Shown one piece after another: positions 44,379-54,064 of a stretch of 64,000 nt of DNA. The DNA comes from an uncultured Bacteroidota bacterium (GTDB lineage: Bacteria > Bacteroidota > Bacteroidia > Chitinophagales > Chitinophagaceae): NCBI GenBank assembly GCA_903819975.1, contig CAIJFI010000007.1:124001-188000 (forward strand), in the 5' to 3' direction. The notes under the pieces were generated by a model. That model saw only the letters and a list, made by a program, of their open reading frames with translations. It was not told the DNA's origin and searched no databases. The position numbers and the translations under genes are program-made. How positions within the stretch are numbered: position 1 is the stretch's first letter; each line of letters opens with the position of its first letter.

Positions 44379-45497
44379 TTAGAACTTATATCCCACTCCA
44401 ATGCTTATGCTATAATCAGCAAAAGCAGCATCACCTCTTGAGAATACTTTTGTGTCATTTGTTTTTAAAACATCTGGATAGCTTTGAGGACGTTCTCTTC
44501 TAACTACAAGTGGCGTATACAAGTAAAAATTAAGCTTCTTATAGCTATAGTTAGCGCCTGGCTCAATAGATAAAACGTTACCTGGTCTTCTGAACCCTGT
44601 ATTGTCTCCAATTAAATCAGATGCTGGTACACACTCATATCTAGCACCCAAAGAAATTGTTAATGCGTCTTTTGTCCAGTTAGTTCCTGCTCTTAATAAA
44701 TATTGATCTGGCACACTCATCACATCGGATGTGTACTTAATTGCCGAGGCTGCAGCAACACCACCTCTTGATGTACTCACTCCATTATTTCCTCTTGGAT
44801 TAATTAAATAGTAAGCATTACTATATAAACTCCAAGTGTTGTTTATTGCTCTGAATCCATTTAATTCAAAGGTTACACCTAAACCGCCATCACCTGGCTG
44901 TATAGATTGATCAACTGGTCCAACTCTTGTTGTAGTTAATGAAGTATGAAATTCGTCAACTGCTTTATAATTTCCTGTTGGTAATTTTAGTCCAATACCT
45001 CCTAATAAATTTCCTTTGTTTCCTTGCTTAGGAGCAATCAGCCATCTGTATGCGGTAACTCTTGCATCACCTATTCCTTCTGAAAAAGTAGAAAATCTAG
45101 GGCTTCCTTTTACGCTACTTATATGCTCATAAAGTGAAGATCGTTCATTGAAAACCACTGGTAAATCTACACCAATACTCCATTTTTCATTAATAGTTCT
45201 AACCAATGAGATGTCTATTGTGCGGCTGTAATTACGCACATCTGTTCCATCAGCAACTCTTTGTGTGTTTTCGGTGGTTCCACTAAAATGCTTGTAAGAT
45301 TTAAAATAGCGACCACTGATATTTAAATCCCATTTTGGTTCCTCCATTTTTCTTGATGCGCTATCATGCATCATTTCATGCATAGAATGCTCCATTGTGT
45401 TTAAACCGCCTACAGTTCTGATTGCTACGCATCCTTGCGCATTTACACGCGAATAAAAAGCCATTACAATTAGTAACGACAGCATATATTTTTTCAT
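44379..45497 (-). CDS. Outer-membrane beta-barrel-like protein with His/Met-rich N-terminus
   Basis: A 372-residue exported protein with signal peptide MKKYMLSLLIVMAFYSRVNAQ. The mature N-terminus has a His/Met-rich stretch (NTMEHSMHEMMHDS) that could bind metal. The remainder alternates short amphipathic strands (WSIGVDLPVVFNERSS, GNLLGGIGLKLPTGNY, LTISLGARYECVPAS) and ends ISIGVGYKF with a terminal Phe, typical for barrels inserted by Bam. It resembles the transporter-like family seen in phenol-degradation loci, though no specific substrate is shown. It follows the haloperoxidase/PAP2-type gene by 75 bp and is probably co-transcribed. Confidence 0.75.
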   Translation of the reverse strand: MKKYMLSLLIVMAFYSRVNAQGCVAIRTVGGLNTMEHSMHEMMHDSASRKMEEPKWDLNISGRYFKSYKHFSGTTENTQRVADGTDVRNYSRTIDISLVRTINEKWSIGVDLPVVFNERSSLYEHISSVKGSPRFSTFSEGIGDARVTAYRWLIAPKQGNKGNLLGGIGLKLPTGNYKAVDEFHTSLTTTRVGPVDQSIQPGDGGLGVTFELNGFRAINNTWSLYSNAYYLINPRGNNGVSTSRGGVAAASAIKYTSDVMSVPDQYLLRAGTNWTKDALTISLGARYECVPASDLIGDNTGFRRPGNVLSIEPGANYSYKKLNFYLYTPLVVRRERPQSYPDVLKTNDTKVFSRGDAAFADYSISIGVGYKF

Positions 45498-45572
45498 TGA
45501 GTTTTTGTTTTGTGTTGAGAGAGATGTTTTTGATTTAAGATATAAATAGTGTGTGGCTATTGTTTATCTTAT

Positions 45573-46904
45573 TTATTTTTTCATTTTTAAATGATCCACT
45601 ACCCAGCTACCTACTTTTTTACCTTGCTCCGTACTTACGATACAGGAATTATGGAAATGTAGGCCACCGTAAAATCTTGCCCAGTTATTTTCTTCTGCAG
45701 CCGCTCTAAATGATTTAAAGCTTCTGTTTGCAATGCCAAATTCTAATTCAGTAGAATCGGTGTAAGCAAAGTTATCGCCATAAACACTTGTCAAAGCTTC
45801 GGCAGCAGATGAAGAAATGGTTGAATGACCACATGTATATTCTGGGAATGCTGGAGTTTGTAATAAAGGTCTCCAGTTCATGTCAAAGTATTTATTAATA
45901 ACTGTTTCTGGGCGAACTGTATTGTATTCATACTTTGCATCCCAGCAATGTATAAAGGCATCAAATAAAGCAATTGCAGTTTTGGCATACGCACATGTTG
46001 CAGTTTCAAAATCGGCTTTTGCAGTTTTATTTGCAATACCAACTACACTCATCCAGTGACCCGGAGGCGAGAATTTTTTTGAACTAAACATAATGTGACC
46101 GCTTACATTTACTTTAAAAGGATTGTCATCCCAAAAGTTTGCAATATGCTTTTGTTCGTCTGTTAAACTATCCACCGCATTTTTAACCATCATAACGTTA
46201 ATGTAATATTCGCTATTCTTATCAGTTACATTAAATACAGGTGGTGCTTTAGGACGGAATTGACTTGCACTATCTAAAACCATTGTTCTAATTTCTTTCC
46301 AGTGTGGTTCTGCAGCTTGTGCATACATTGGAGGTGTTGGCACCCATCTGCCTGGCACATCTTTTACAGTGTATTTTTCAGCACTTCTTGTTTGTGCATA
46401 ATTATCTTTTTTACTCCATGCAATAATTGCAGCACCTACTTTTTTTGCATAGGCCTCTGAAGCATCAATCATTTTAGATGGCATCCCTTTTGATTGCACT
46501 AATTTGTGCAAACTGTCGGTATATTCTTTCAAGCTACCTTCTGGAAAAGTAACAGCTTCACCTACCATACAATAAGCTACCAAAGACGCATAGGGAAAGT
46601 CAATATTTGCTGTATCCTGTGGCATAGGCAACTCGCTTAAACCTTTTAACTGACCTGCTAAACTCTGATATTTAGCTGGGTTGCCAGCAGCAGTAACCTC
46701 GTATCCTGCAATGGCAGCATATGCATAATTACGAGATGCAATAATTGGGCTAAAATTATTTCCCATTACTACTTGGTTTAATTCATGCACTGTACTAGCA
46801 TACAAATCGGGGTTATGCGTAATTTGTTTGTACTCAGGCTTATTGTTACATGCTATAAAGCCAATTGCAATTATAGCAATAGAAAGAAATTTTTTCATTT
46901 TCAA
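45573..46904 (-). CDS. Vanadium-dependent haloperoxidase / PAP2-type phosphatase lipoprotein
   Basis: A 443-residue exported lipoprotein (KKFLSIAIIAIGFIAC lipobox) with a PAP2 fold related to vanadium haloperoxidases and acid phosphatases. The vanadate/phosphate-binding blocks are recognisable: YEYNTVRPETVINKYF, FPEYTCGHSTISSSAAEAL and WARFYGGLHFHNSC. In the last block the usual catalytic His is followed by HNSC where many family members have an acidic residue. It could oxidise halides with peroxide, or simply dephosphorylate. It follows the 187-residue gene after a terminator and precedes the barrel protein. An ATG six bases later (46898) is an equally good start. Confidence 0.85.
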   Translation of the reverse strand: MKMKKFLSIAIIAIGFIACNNKPEYKQITHNPDLYASTVHELNQVVMGNNFSPIIASRNYAYAAIAGYEVTAAGNPAKYQSLAGQLKGLSELPMPQDTANIDFPYASLVAYCMVGEAVTFPEGSLKEYTDSLHKLVQSKGMPSKMIDASEAYAKKVGAAIIAWSKKDNYAQTRSAEKYTVKDVPGRWVPTPPMYAQAAEPHWKEIRTMVLDSASQFRPKAPPVFNVTDKNSEYYINVMMVKNAVDSLTDEQKHIANFWDDNPFKVNVSGHIMFSSKKFSPPGHWMSVVGIANKTAKADFETATCAYAKTAIALFDAFIHCWDAKYEYNTVRPETVINKYFDMNWRPLLQTPAFPEYTCGHSTISSSAAEALTSVYGDNFAYTDSTELEFGIANRSFKSFRAAAEENNWARFYGGLHFHNSCIVSTEQGKKVGSWVVDHLKMKK

Positions 46905-46922
46905 TGATTGAGAAAAGTGAGG

Positions 46923-46943
46923 AACTAATATTTGTTATTAGTT
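46923..46943. promoter_or_regulatory. Operator-like palindrome upstream of the haloperoxidase gene
   Basis: AACTAATA and TATTAGTT are perfect 8-bp arms with a 5-bp spacer, 19-39 bp upstream of the start at 46904. It could be a repressor site or a 5' leader hairpin. Confidence 0.45.
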
Positions 46944-46949
46944 GCAAAA

Positions 46950-46984
46950 AATAAAAATATCCTGCCAACACCAATTGGCAGGAT
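46950..46984 (-). terminator. Terminator after the 187-residue gene
   Basis: ATCCTGCCAA (46959-46968) and TTGGCAGGAT (46975-46984) form a perfect 10-bp stem with a 6-nt loop. On the minus strand it is followed by a T-rich run, and it separates the UnbV1-GH65 unit from the haloperoxidase pair. Confidence 0.85.
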
Positions 46985-46995
46985 TGCTTAATAAA

Positions 46996-47559
46996 CTAAG
47001 CAATATTTTTTGGCGGTGGCGCTTGTATAGGTAAACAAACGCTTAATAAACGCTCATCAAAACGGATACCAATTACCATTTTGCGAGGCACGAAATTTGT
47101 TAAAGACCATTTATTGTCTTGGTCAATATAGTCAAAGCTAATAAGCTTTATAGAAGACTTGTTAATTGGAACTGATTTCTTGTCTGTTAACTTCTGTTCA
47201 AAATCAGAAGCTAATTTATCAAAGCTTTCTTTTGCATTTTTAATATGCAATCTATCTTGATTGGGTAATACTCTAATTTCGACACTATCATTGTAAACCC
47301 TTCTTTCTACGTATTGATAAACTACCCCCTCAATTTCCATTTCCCCGTCCACTCTCTCAAACTTTGCATTATTGGAATAGTAAGGTAAATTAATTGGCGT
47401 CTTGATTGAAACTAATTCCGACTCATTGTAATTGTTTTCCTCAATTAAGCTAACCAAATGGTCTGACGCCTTTTGATCAAAGTAATTTGACACAATGCGG
47501 TAACCGAATCCGTTAAACAGCATTATGCCCACAAATAATATGGCGGTTATCTTTTTCAA
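46996..47559 (-). CDS. Membrane-anchored protein of unknown function with C-terminal APPPK motif
   Basis: A 187-residue protein with one N-terminal helix (ITAILFVGIMLFNGFGYRIV) that probably anchors it in the inner membrane. The body contains EENNYNESELVSIKTPINLPYY, ERVDGEMEIEGVVYQYVERRVYNDSVEIRVLPN and a C-terminus LPIQAPPPKNIA. I recognise this pattern from Bacteroidota proteins of unknown function often found beside exported or TonB-linked genes, but I know no assigned role. It follows the GH65 gene by 21 bp and ends in a terminator, so it is part of the GH65 transcript. Confidence 0.65.
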   Translation of the reverse strand: MKKITAILFVGIMLFNGFGYRIVSNYFDQKASDHLVSLIEENNYNESELVSIKTPINLPYYSNNAKFERVDGEMEIEGVVYQYVERRVYNDSVEIRVLPNQDRLHIKNAKESFDKLASDFEQKLTDKKSVPINKSSIKLISFDYIDQDNKWSLTNFVPRKMVIGIRFDERLLSVCLPIQAPPPKNIA

Positions 47560-47580
47560 GCAGCTTAAAATTACAAAAAA

Positions 47581-49629
47581 TTATTGTATCGTGTATGTTT
47601 TACCCAATACTCCAGTAATCTCCATTTTCTTCCATTTATTTGGCAATTTTATGTTGGGTAATTGGACAATCCCTTTATCTGTTATGTCCAAGCCTCCAAA
47701 ACCCATTAATAATGACTGGATTACGCCGCCTGCCCCAGTTGAGAAATAGGGATTGGTTCCGCCCTTGGTTTCTGCAATTACCCTAAACGGAGGGTTTAAA
47801 TTTGGAGTATAGGCGTCTACAAAAAAATGATAGGCTTTTTCGGGCTCTCCCAACCTTGCATACAATAATGCAAAATTAGCCTGCGTCATAGCAGGGGTGC
47901 CCTGGTTTGGAACCCTTTTTGAATAATATTCTAAATCCTTTCTAATCTGTGATTTGTCTGTAATTGATTTTAAAGGATATGCCAATAAGGTTACATCGGC
48001 TTGTTTAATGCCTTCTCCATTGTAAGTAGCATGTTCTCTTGTTACACCAACTGCTTCTCCTTCCTTGTCCGGCATTGTTAAAATTGGAATATTTTTTGCG
48101 ACATAATCCCAGTCTGGATTTACTTTAAGTCCTAATAAGTTTGCTGCTTTAATTGCAGCTTGTAAATTAGTAATTGCTGCGGCATTGGTAAACGCATTAT
48201 TGTCTACATTCTCGGCCCACTCGTCTGCTGCTACCACATTATTGATTTCAAAATGTCCTGGACTTTTTCTTTCTACTCTAGATGCCCAAAAATCGGCTGT
48301 CTCTTTTATCAAAGGCCACCCCGTTGTCTTTAACCATTCTTTATCCTGTGTAACACAATAATAATTCCAAGCAGCAAATGCCACGTCTGCTGTTATATGA
48401 TGTTCAAAAGGACCACTTAACGCCCATACTGGTGTTTCTTCAACACCCGTTCCTGCACTCTCCCATGGGAACATAGCACCTTTAAATCCATGATTAAATG
48501 CATTTCGTCTTGCAGCCTCTAAACGATCAAATCTATATTGTATCATGGACTTTGCCATTTCAGGATGCAACACTAATAATGCTGGATACATCCAAAGTTC
48601 AGTATCCCAAAACACATGACCATTGTATCCCAAGCCAGATAATCCCATTGGAGAAGGACTTAAATTAGACTCCGCTCTTACAAAAGAATATAAGTGATAC
48701 AACATACTATGAACGTCTTGTTGTGCTTGATCGTCGCCTGTAATTTGTATGTCACTTTTCCAAAGTTCGTCCCATGCTTTTTGATGATGTTCAATTAAAC
48801 GATCACGTCCTTCTAGCTTTGCAAAAATGGTCATTCGCTCTGCTTCATTTAATGGATCGTCATGATGTGCTGATGTTACCGAACTACCTGCAATAGAAAA
48901 ACGATAGCTAGTTCCTGCTTTTAATTTTTTTGCAAACTTCATTAAGTGCATATTGTTATCCCACATTTCATGTATAACTCTTGGTTCGGCACCATGTGTT
49001 TCACTAAATAAAAAAGTATTAGATGCACACATCAATAATTTTCCTGTTGGACTTTTGGCAGAAGATGTAAGTAAACTAATTACCACATGTGGTCTATCTA
49101 TTTCATTGTAATAATTTTGCACATCCTTTAATGCATCCGGCGCTTCCATTACACTTGCTGCTCCAAGATCAATATCCTTTTTAGCGATAACTTCAACATC
49201 CATTAAGACAGTAAACGGCATTTGCCTTAATGCATAATAAGTATAAGTTACTTTTGCCTTATCTCCCATATCAAAGCTGGAAGTAAAGCTGGCATTTTTC
49301 ATGTCTAATTTTTGAACAAAATTTTGTGTATTATTAGAATTAATTTGTTCTCCATTTATACTTACCTGCATGTTAAGTAAATTAAAACTACGCAAGAAAT
49401 TGCTTACCCTGCCACGACCATATAAATCATATGCGCCTGCCAACACCACATCTTTTACTTTAAATGGCTCTTGTGCCGAGACAATGCCTACCATACCATT
49501 GGCAACTGTAATCCCATAATAGTTTTTAGAATCCCAATTTTTAGCTTCAAGCTGCCATGGGCTAATAACCTGTGCCTGTATATTGGAAAAAAATATCAAA
49601 ACTAAACTGCCTAATAAAAGCTTTCTCAT
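47581..49629 (-). CDS. Secreted GH65-family alpha-glucosidase-like enzyme
   Basis: A 682-residue exported enzyme (signal peptide ending FFSNIQAQ) with the GH65 layout: an N-terminal beta-sandwich (about 20-280), a linker, an (alpha/alpha)6 barrel (about 300-640) and a short C-terminal sheet. The barrel has GYNGHVFWDTELWMYPALL, AFNHGFKGAMFPWESAGTG and the catalytic-acid region VVAADEWAENVDNNAFTN. Where phosphorylases have GPDEYHE, this protein has AADEWAE. The segment QADVTLLAYPL (near 565) resembles the second catalytic region. GH65 includes trehalases, kojibiose hydrolases and inverting phosphorylases. Periplasmic location favours a hydrolase, perhaps acting on alpha-linked glucose disaccharides. 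Operon with UnbV1 upstream (57-bp gap). Confidence 0.85.
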   Translation of the reverse strand: MRKLLLGSLVLIFFSNIQAQVISPWQLEAKNWDSKNYYGITVANGMVGIVSAQEPFKVKDVVLAGAYDLYGRGRVSNFLRSFNLLNMQVSINGEQINSNNTQNFVQKLDMKNASFTSSFDMGDKAKVTYTYYALRQMPFTVLMDVEVIAKKDIDLGAASVMEAPDALKDVQNYYNEIDRPHVVISLLTSSAKSPTGKLLMCASNTFLFSETHGAEPRVIHEMWDNNMHLMKFAKKLKAGTSYRFSIAGSSVTSAHHDDPLNEAERMTIFAKLEGRDRLIEHHQKAWDELWKSDIQITGDDQAQQDVHSMLYHLYSFVRAESNLSPSPMGLSGLGYNGHVFWDTELWMYPALLVLHPEMAKSMIQYRFDRLEAARRNAFNHGFKGAMFPWESAGTGVEETPVWALSGPFEHHITADVAFAAWNYYCVTQDKEWLKTTGWPLIKETADFWASRVERKSPGHFEINNVVAADEWAENVDNNAFTNAAAITNLQAAIKAANLLGLKVNPDWDYVAKNIPILTMPDKEGEAVGVTREHATYNGEGIKQADVTLLAYPLKSITDKSQIRKDLEYYSKRVPNQGTPAMTQANFALLYARLGEPEKAYHFFVDAYTPNLNPPFRVIAETKGGTNPYFSTGAGGVIQSLLMGFGGLDITDKGIVQLPNIKLPNKWKKMEITGVLGKTYTIQ

Positions 49630-49686
49630 ATGGAATAATTTGAGAAAGTAATTTACAAATTAATTAAGATATCCGCAGATAAAAAA

Positions 49687-52600
49687 CTACTTAACAGGTT
49701 TATTGATTTGAATAACTCTTAAGCTATCCGCATTCATGGCTAATACAAAATTTTGAGAGGCTCCAATTTTTATAGGGCTTATTCTGCGTACCTGCCCTTT
49801 TATCGTAAGTCCATTAAATGGTACTGCTTCAAATTTACCTTTCCCTTTATTTAATAACACAGTGCCATAGTCGGCATCGTATCTGCCCATTTGAACATTG
49901 TTATCATAAAAATTTCCCATCATTAAAATGTCAGGAAGTCCGTCTCCATTGGCATCACAAACAGATGCAGTTTTATAAGCAGTCATTTGCGCTTCCCAAG
50001 GCAAATCAATTTCTGTAAAATTACCTTTGCCATCATTTATAAAAACAGAGTTTGCAAAATGATAAGCTTCGTAAATGGTTGACGAACTCAACTTTGCTTT
50101 AGAAAAAATATCTTCTAACTTAGCTTTAGCAAAGTCCTCTGCATATAAAAACTTTTTCTTTATAAGTGGGATTTGTCTTTGGATCTCATCCTTATTAGCA
50201 AAAGGAATTTCTTTCCCTTGTAAATAAAAACTAACTATTTGCTCCTTTGTTCCATTGTCGTCAAAATCATTATAATACATTCTTATCGGCGCTTCCTTGC
50301 TTGCTTTTAACCTTGTATTTAAACCCAAATTACCTGCAATTAAATCTAAATCGCCGTCACCATCAACATCTACGGCTAAAGTGAAATTCCACCAACCTGG
50401 CAAATTAGTAACAGTGCCTTTTGACCAATTGTTTAGTTTAGGATACACAATATCAATTCCGCCCCATTGATGTGTTAATACCAATTCCTTTGTTCCATCA
50501 TGATTTATATCCGCTTGAATTGCATTTGTAATCATTCCAATCTTACTTAAAAACGGAGCCACTTTTTCGGTCATGTCTGTAAAATGTCCATCGCCTTTAT
50601 TGTATAAAATATAGGAATCTGGCGCAAGCCCATATTGCATAGATACCGTATTGCTTGTGATAAATAAATCAGGATATCCGTCATTATTAAAATCAGATGC
50701 AATTATAGAAGAAGCTTGGTTGTAAACAGGAATTGCATTTTCCAACTTTTTTAAATGTCCAGCTCCGTCATTTAAATAAACCCTAGACTGCATGAACTGG
50801 TCTTTACCAAAATATTCATTACCGCCTGTGCCTACAATTAAATCCAAGTGCCCGTCTTTATTTACATCAGACCAAACAGCATCAACGTCCTCATAATTAC
50901 TATCTAAAGCTAATGCTGGTTGTTCAAGTTTAATAAACTTGCCGTTTTTTTGTTGCAAATAAGTAGCACTTTTATAACCTCTTGCCGATCCTATAAAAAT
51001 ATCTTCCAATGCATCATGATTTATATCTGCAATACATAAAGCAGGGCCTTCGGTTGAATTCATTTGCGGGATTAATTGTTCACGATTAAATTCTTGGAAC
51101 ACATTCTCCTTGTGCAGATATTTAATATCAGTTGATGCAGTAATATCAGTCATCGGATACCCTTTTACCGGCCAATGATTATTGATAACATTATAATTAA
51201 ACTGAGGTAGCCCTTTTTGATAAGTATATTTAACTGACTTATTAATGCAATTATTAAAATTGATACGCTGAAAACTATTGTCAGGCCAAATCAAAAAAGC
51301 GCTATCCACTTTTGTATTTTTTAAACCAACCAACAATGGCACTTCCATACTAGATAAAAATCCCTTGACTGGGTATTTTTCATAAGTCCTTACTTGATTA
51401 GGTGTGAATAAAATTACCTTTGCACCCAATGCATTAATGTTTTTATCAGACCCCTTTAACTCAATAGATACATATTTATTAGAAGTATCCTTATTGGCCT
51501 TATTCTCGTAAATAAAAGACTTGTCATTTACATTATTAACTACCAAGTCCAAATCTCCGTCATTATCCAAATCGGCATATGCTGCGCCGTTAGAGTAAGA
51601 ATTGGGATTATTTATAATTGCTTTTTCTTTGTCAGCAAATGAAAGGTTTCCTTTATTTAAATAGAATTGATTTGGAATTTTTATTTCTGGAAAACGATCA
51701 ATCAAAGCCATATCCTTCTCACCCATTTTATTGTCTCTGATTTTTTCTTGGATTTCTTGATTAGATACATAATTCACATAATCCATATCATTCATTCGCT
51801 TAGGTATGCCATTCGCAATAAATATATCTTTGTATCCATCATTATCAAAATCCATCATTAAAGTAGACCAAGACCAATCGGTTGCGAATATGCCAGAATA
51901 CATTCCTACTTCGCTAAAATGTCCATTGCGACGGTTCCATTGCAAATTGTTTCTTGTAACCTGAACACCATACCCAACCGATATTTTATATTTATAGGTA
52001 TCATAATCGTCTTCCCCCAATGACCTCTTTAAGATATAAGGATCCTTAGGCAACATGTCCATTGAAATAATTTCAGGGAATCCATCGTTATTTAAATCAG
52101 CCGCATCAACTCCCATGGAATACTGACTAGTATGCATCATCCTCTGTTCTTGCTCTTCGGAAAAGCTGCCATTCTTTTGGTTAATATATAAATAATCATT
52201 CTCATGGAAATCATTGCCAACATATATATCAGGATACCCATCCAAGTTTAAGTCACTCACAACCACTCCTAATCCGTAACTAATTTTACTGCTATTTATT
52301 TTTGTAAGCTTTGTTACATCTTCAAATTTCCCATTATTATTTTTGAAAATACGGTCCCCAGAAACTAAATCATAAGTGCCTAAGAAATTTTGCCTAGGAG
52401 CAAATGTTCCATTTTGATGTACAGAATGATTTAATAAAAAAACATCTAAGTCTCCATCTCCATCATAATCAAAGAATGTGGCCTGTGTACTGAAACCAGA
52501 GAAGTCCAAACCATATGCAGCAGCTTCGTCTTTGTAATAAGGAACACCATTACGAATACCTTGACAAATTAAAAATTGGTTTTTGCTTTTGAATTTTTCA

Positions 52601-53037
52601 AAATTGCCTAATCTGCAAATATAAATATCCAATAAACCATCATTATTGATGTCTACAACAGACACTCCTGTGTTCCAAGAAGAATCTTGGGGTATTTGAG
52701 CAGCTTTAGTTACGTTTTCAAATTGCAACCCGCCCTTATTAATATACAGTTGATTCTCTCCTTCGTTAGAAGCAAAAAAAATGTCAATTTTCCCGTCGTT
52801 ATTAAAGTCACCAGTGCCAACCCCTGCACCATTATAATAATACATATAATGAAACATATTAAAATCGGCTGTGGGCTTTAACTTGTTTTCAAATTGGATA
52901 CCCGTTTTAGTCGCATCCAACATTTCAAATAAGGGCTGTTCTTTTTGACTTGAATTACATTGAACAGATAAAATAATGGTGAAACCTATCCATAAAAACA
53001 GATTGTAGAATTTAGATATAGACAAGGTTTGGCTCAT
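49687..53037 (-). CDS. FG-GAP/VCBS repeat and ASPIC/UnbV lipoprotein, copy 1
   Basis: A surface or periplasmic lipoprotein of 1,116 residues (lipobox IILSVQC). I count 14 calcium-loop repeats of type DxNxDGxxD (for example DFNNDGKIDIFF, DINNDGLLDIYI, DVDGDGDLDLIA), which suggests propeller blades. An ASPIC/UnbV-type domain sits in the middle (about 515-590: YVSIELKGSDKNINALGAKVILF, GFLSSMEVPLLVGL, DSAFLIWPDN). The automated label 'RNA-binding protein' for such domains has no support here. It shares the architecture of the two copies upstream but is the most diverged of the three. It heads an operon with GH65 and is divergent from the GyrI-like gene. Confidence 0.9.
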   Translation of the reverse strand: MSQTLSISKFYNLFLWIGFTIILSVQCNSSQKEQPLFEMLDATKTGIQFENKLKPTADFNMFHYMYYYNGAGVGTGDFNNDGKIDIFFASNEGENQLYINKGGLQFENVTKAAQIPQDSSWNTGVSVVDINNDGLLDIYICRLGNFEKFKSKNQFLICQGIRNGVPYYKDEAAAYGLDFSGFSTQATFFDYDGDGDLDVFLLNHSVHQNGTFAPRQNFLGTYDLVSGDRIFKNNNGKFEDVTKLTKINSSKISYGLGVVVSDLNLDGYPDIYVGNDFHENDYLYINQKNGSFSEEQEQRMMHTSQYSMGVDAADLNNDGFPEIISMDMLPKDPYILKRSLGEDDYDTYKYKISVGYGVQVTRNNLQWNRRNGHFSEVGMYSGIFATDWSWSTLMMDFDNDGYKDIFIANGIPKRMNDMDYVNYVSNQEIQEKIRDNKMGEKDMALIDRFPEIKIPNQFYLNKGNLSFADKEKAIINNPNSYSNGAAYADLDNDGDLDLVVNNVNDKSFIYENKANKDTSNKYVSIELKGSDKNINALGAKVILFTPNQVRTYEKYPVKGFLSSMEVPLLVGLKNTKVDSAFLIWPDNSFQRINFNNCINKSVKYTYQKGLPQFNYNVINNHWPVKGYPMTDITASTDIKYLHKENVFQEFNREQLIPQMNSTEGPALCIADINHDALEDIFIGSARGYKSATYLQQKNGKFIKLEQPALALDSNYEDVDAVWSDVNKDGHLDLIVGTGGNEYFGKDQFMQSRVYLNDGAGHLKKLENAIPVYNQASSIIASDFNNDGYPDLFITSNTVSMQYGLAPDSYILYNKGDGHFTDMTEKVAPFLSKIGMITNAIQADINHDGTKELVLTHQWGGIDIVYPKLNNWSKGTVTNLPGWWNFTLAVDVDGDGDLDLIAGNLGLNTRLKASKEAPIRMYYNDFDDNGTKEQIVSFYLQGKEIPFANKDEIQRQIPLIKKKFLYAEDFAKAKLEDIFSKAKLSSSTIYEAYHFANSVFINDGKGNFTEIDLPWEAQMTAYKTASVCDANGDGLPDILMMGNFYDNNVQMGRYDADYGTVLLNKGKGKFEAVPFNGLTIKGQVRRISPIKIGASQNFVLAMNADSLRVIQINKPVK

Positions 53038-53128
53038 TTATTTTGCAATAATTTATTTGTTAAAAGTAAAGAATTTATAGCCATAAATACATTCCCATGC
53101 TGTATTTTTACAGATAAATAAACCTGCG

Positions 53129-54064
53129 ATGAAATACCTTAAAATAGCAATCGTTTTGATTGTATTATCTACAATAAGCTTTTTCTATTTGTACATCCCT
53201 TCTACGATAAAAGTGTCTACTTTTAAACTTAGTGCTTCACATGAGTTGAGCGTTTTAAGGCTAATAAATGACCAAAAGAAACTAGTTGAAAGTATGTCGA
53301 CATATTATGATAGTAATGCTCATAACATCAATGTTAATGGCATTCAGTTTACAGTAAGTGCCGCATTGTCCAACTTGGTGCAAATTGACATTATTTCTAA
53401 AGACATAAAAACTAAGAGCTATATATCAGTAAACAGTTTAAATAGAGACAGCGCAGCAATCAATTGGTTTTTTGAGATCCCAACAACTTTCAATCCATTA
53501 AAAAGATTAAGTGATTATCAGGAAGCAATAAAAATTAAAAAAGCCACAGAGCAGTTATTAATTTCCATTAATAATTATGTAGAGCATCCGATTAATGTTT
53601 ATGGATATGACATAAAGGAAGTTACATTGTCTGACACTTTGCTGATTACAACCAAATTTATCAGTAAACAACTTCCAACAAATACGCAAGTTTACAACGC
53701 CGTTGATGGTTTAAATAAATACTTGGGCAGCTTTAACCGCAAGCGTTTAAACAACCCAATGGTTACTGTTTTAGAAAATCCAACCAACGACTACACAATA
53801 ATGGTTGGCATTTCAATTGACGGAGAAGTTAAAGAAACGGATAACTACAGAATTAAAAGAATGCCTGTTAATGGAAAAATGTTTGTTGCGGATATTAAAG
53901 GAGGATTTTCAAATATTCAAAATGGATATAGCGCGCTTAAAACATATTTATTAGATGCTAAACGACCTTCCCCTGCAGTTCCTTTTGAACTATTATTAAA
54001 CGATCGCAGAAAGGTTGCAGATAGTAGTCAATGGTTAACTAGAATATACTACCCAGTAATGTAA
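53129..54064 (+). CDS. Membrane-anchored protein with C-terminal GyrI-like/effector-binding domain
   Basis: A 311-residue protein with one N-terminal helix (IAIVLIVLSTISFFYLYIP) and no lipobox. The first part (about 30-190) resembles a membrane-anchored SRPBCC-type region seen in proteins with this layout. The C-terminal ~110 residues (NPMVTVLENPTNDYTIMVGISIDGE..., KMFVADIKGGFSNIQNGYSALKTYL, PFELLLNDRRKVADSSQWLTRIYYPVM) match a GyrI-like small-molecule-binding fold. It is the only plus-strand gene inside the minus-strand locus. Its stop codon abuts the stop codon of UnbV copy 2 with no spacer. The ligand is unknown. Confidence 0.75.
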   Translation: MKYLKIAIVLIVLSTISFFYLYIPSTIKVSTFKLSASHELSVLRLINDQKKLVESMSTYYDSNAHNINVNGIQFTVSAALSNLVQIDIISKDIKTKSYISVNSLNRDSAAINWFFEIPTTFNPLKRLSDYQEAIKIKKATEQLLISINNYVEHPINVYGYDIKEVTLSDTLLITTKFISKQLPTNTQVYNAVDGLNKYLGSFNRKRLNNPMVTVLENPTNDYTIMVGISIDGEVKETDNYRIKRMPVNGKMFVADIKGGFSNIQNGYSALKTYLLDAKRPSPAVPFELLLNDRRKVADSSQWLTRIYYPVM

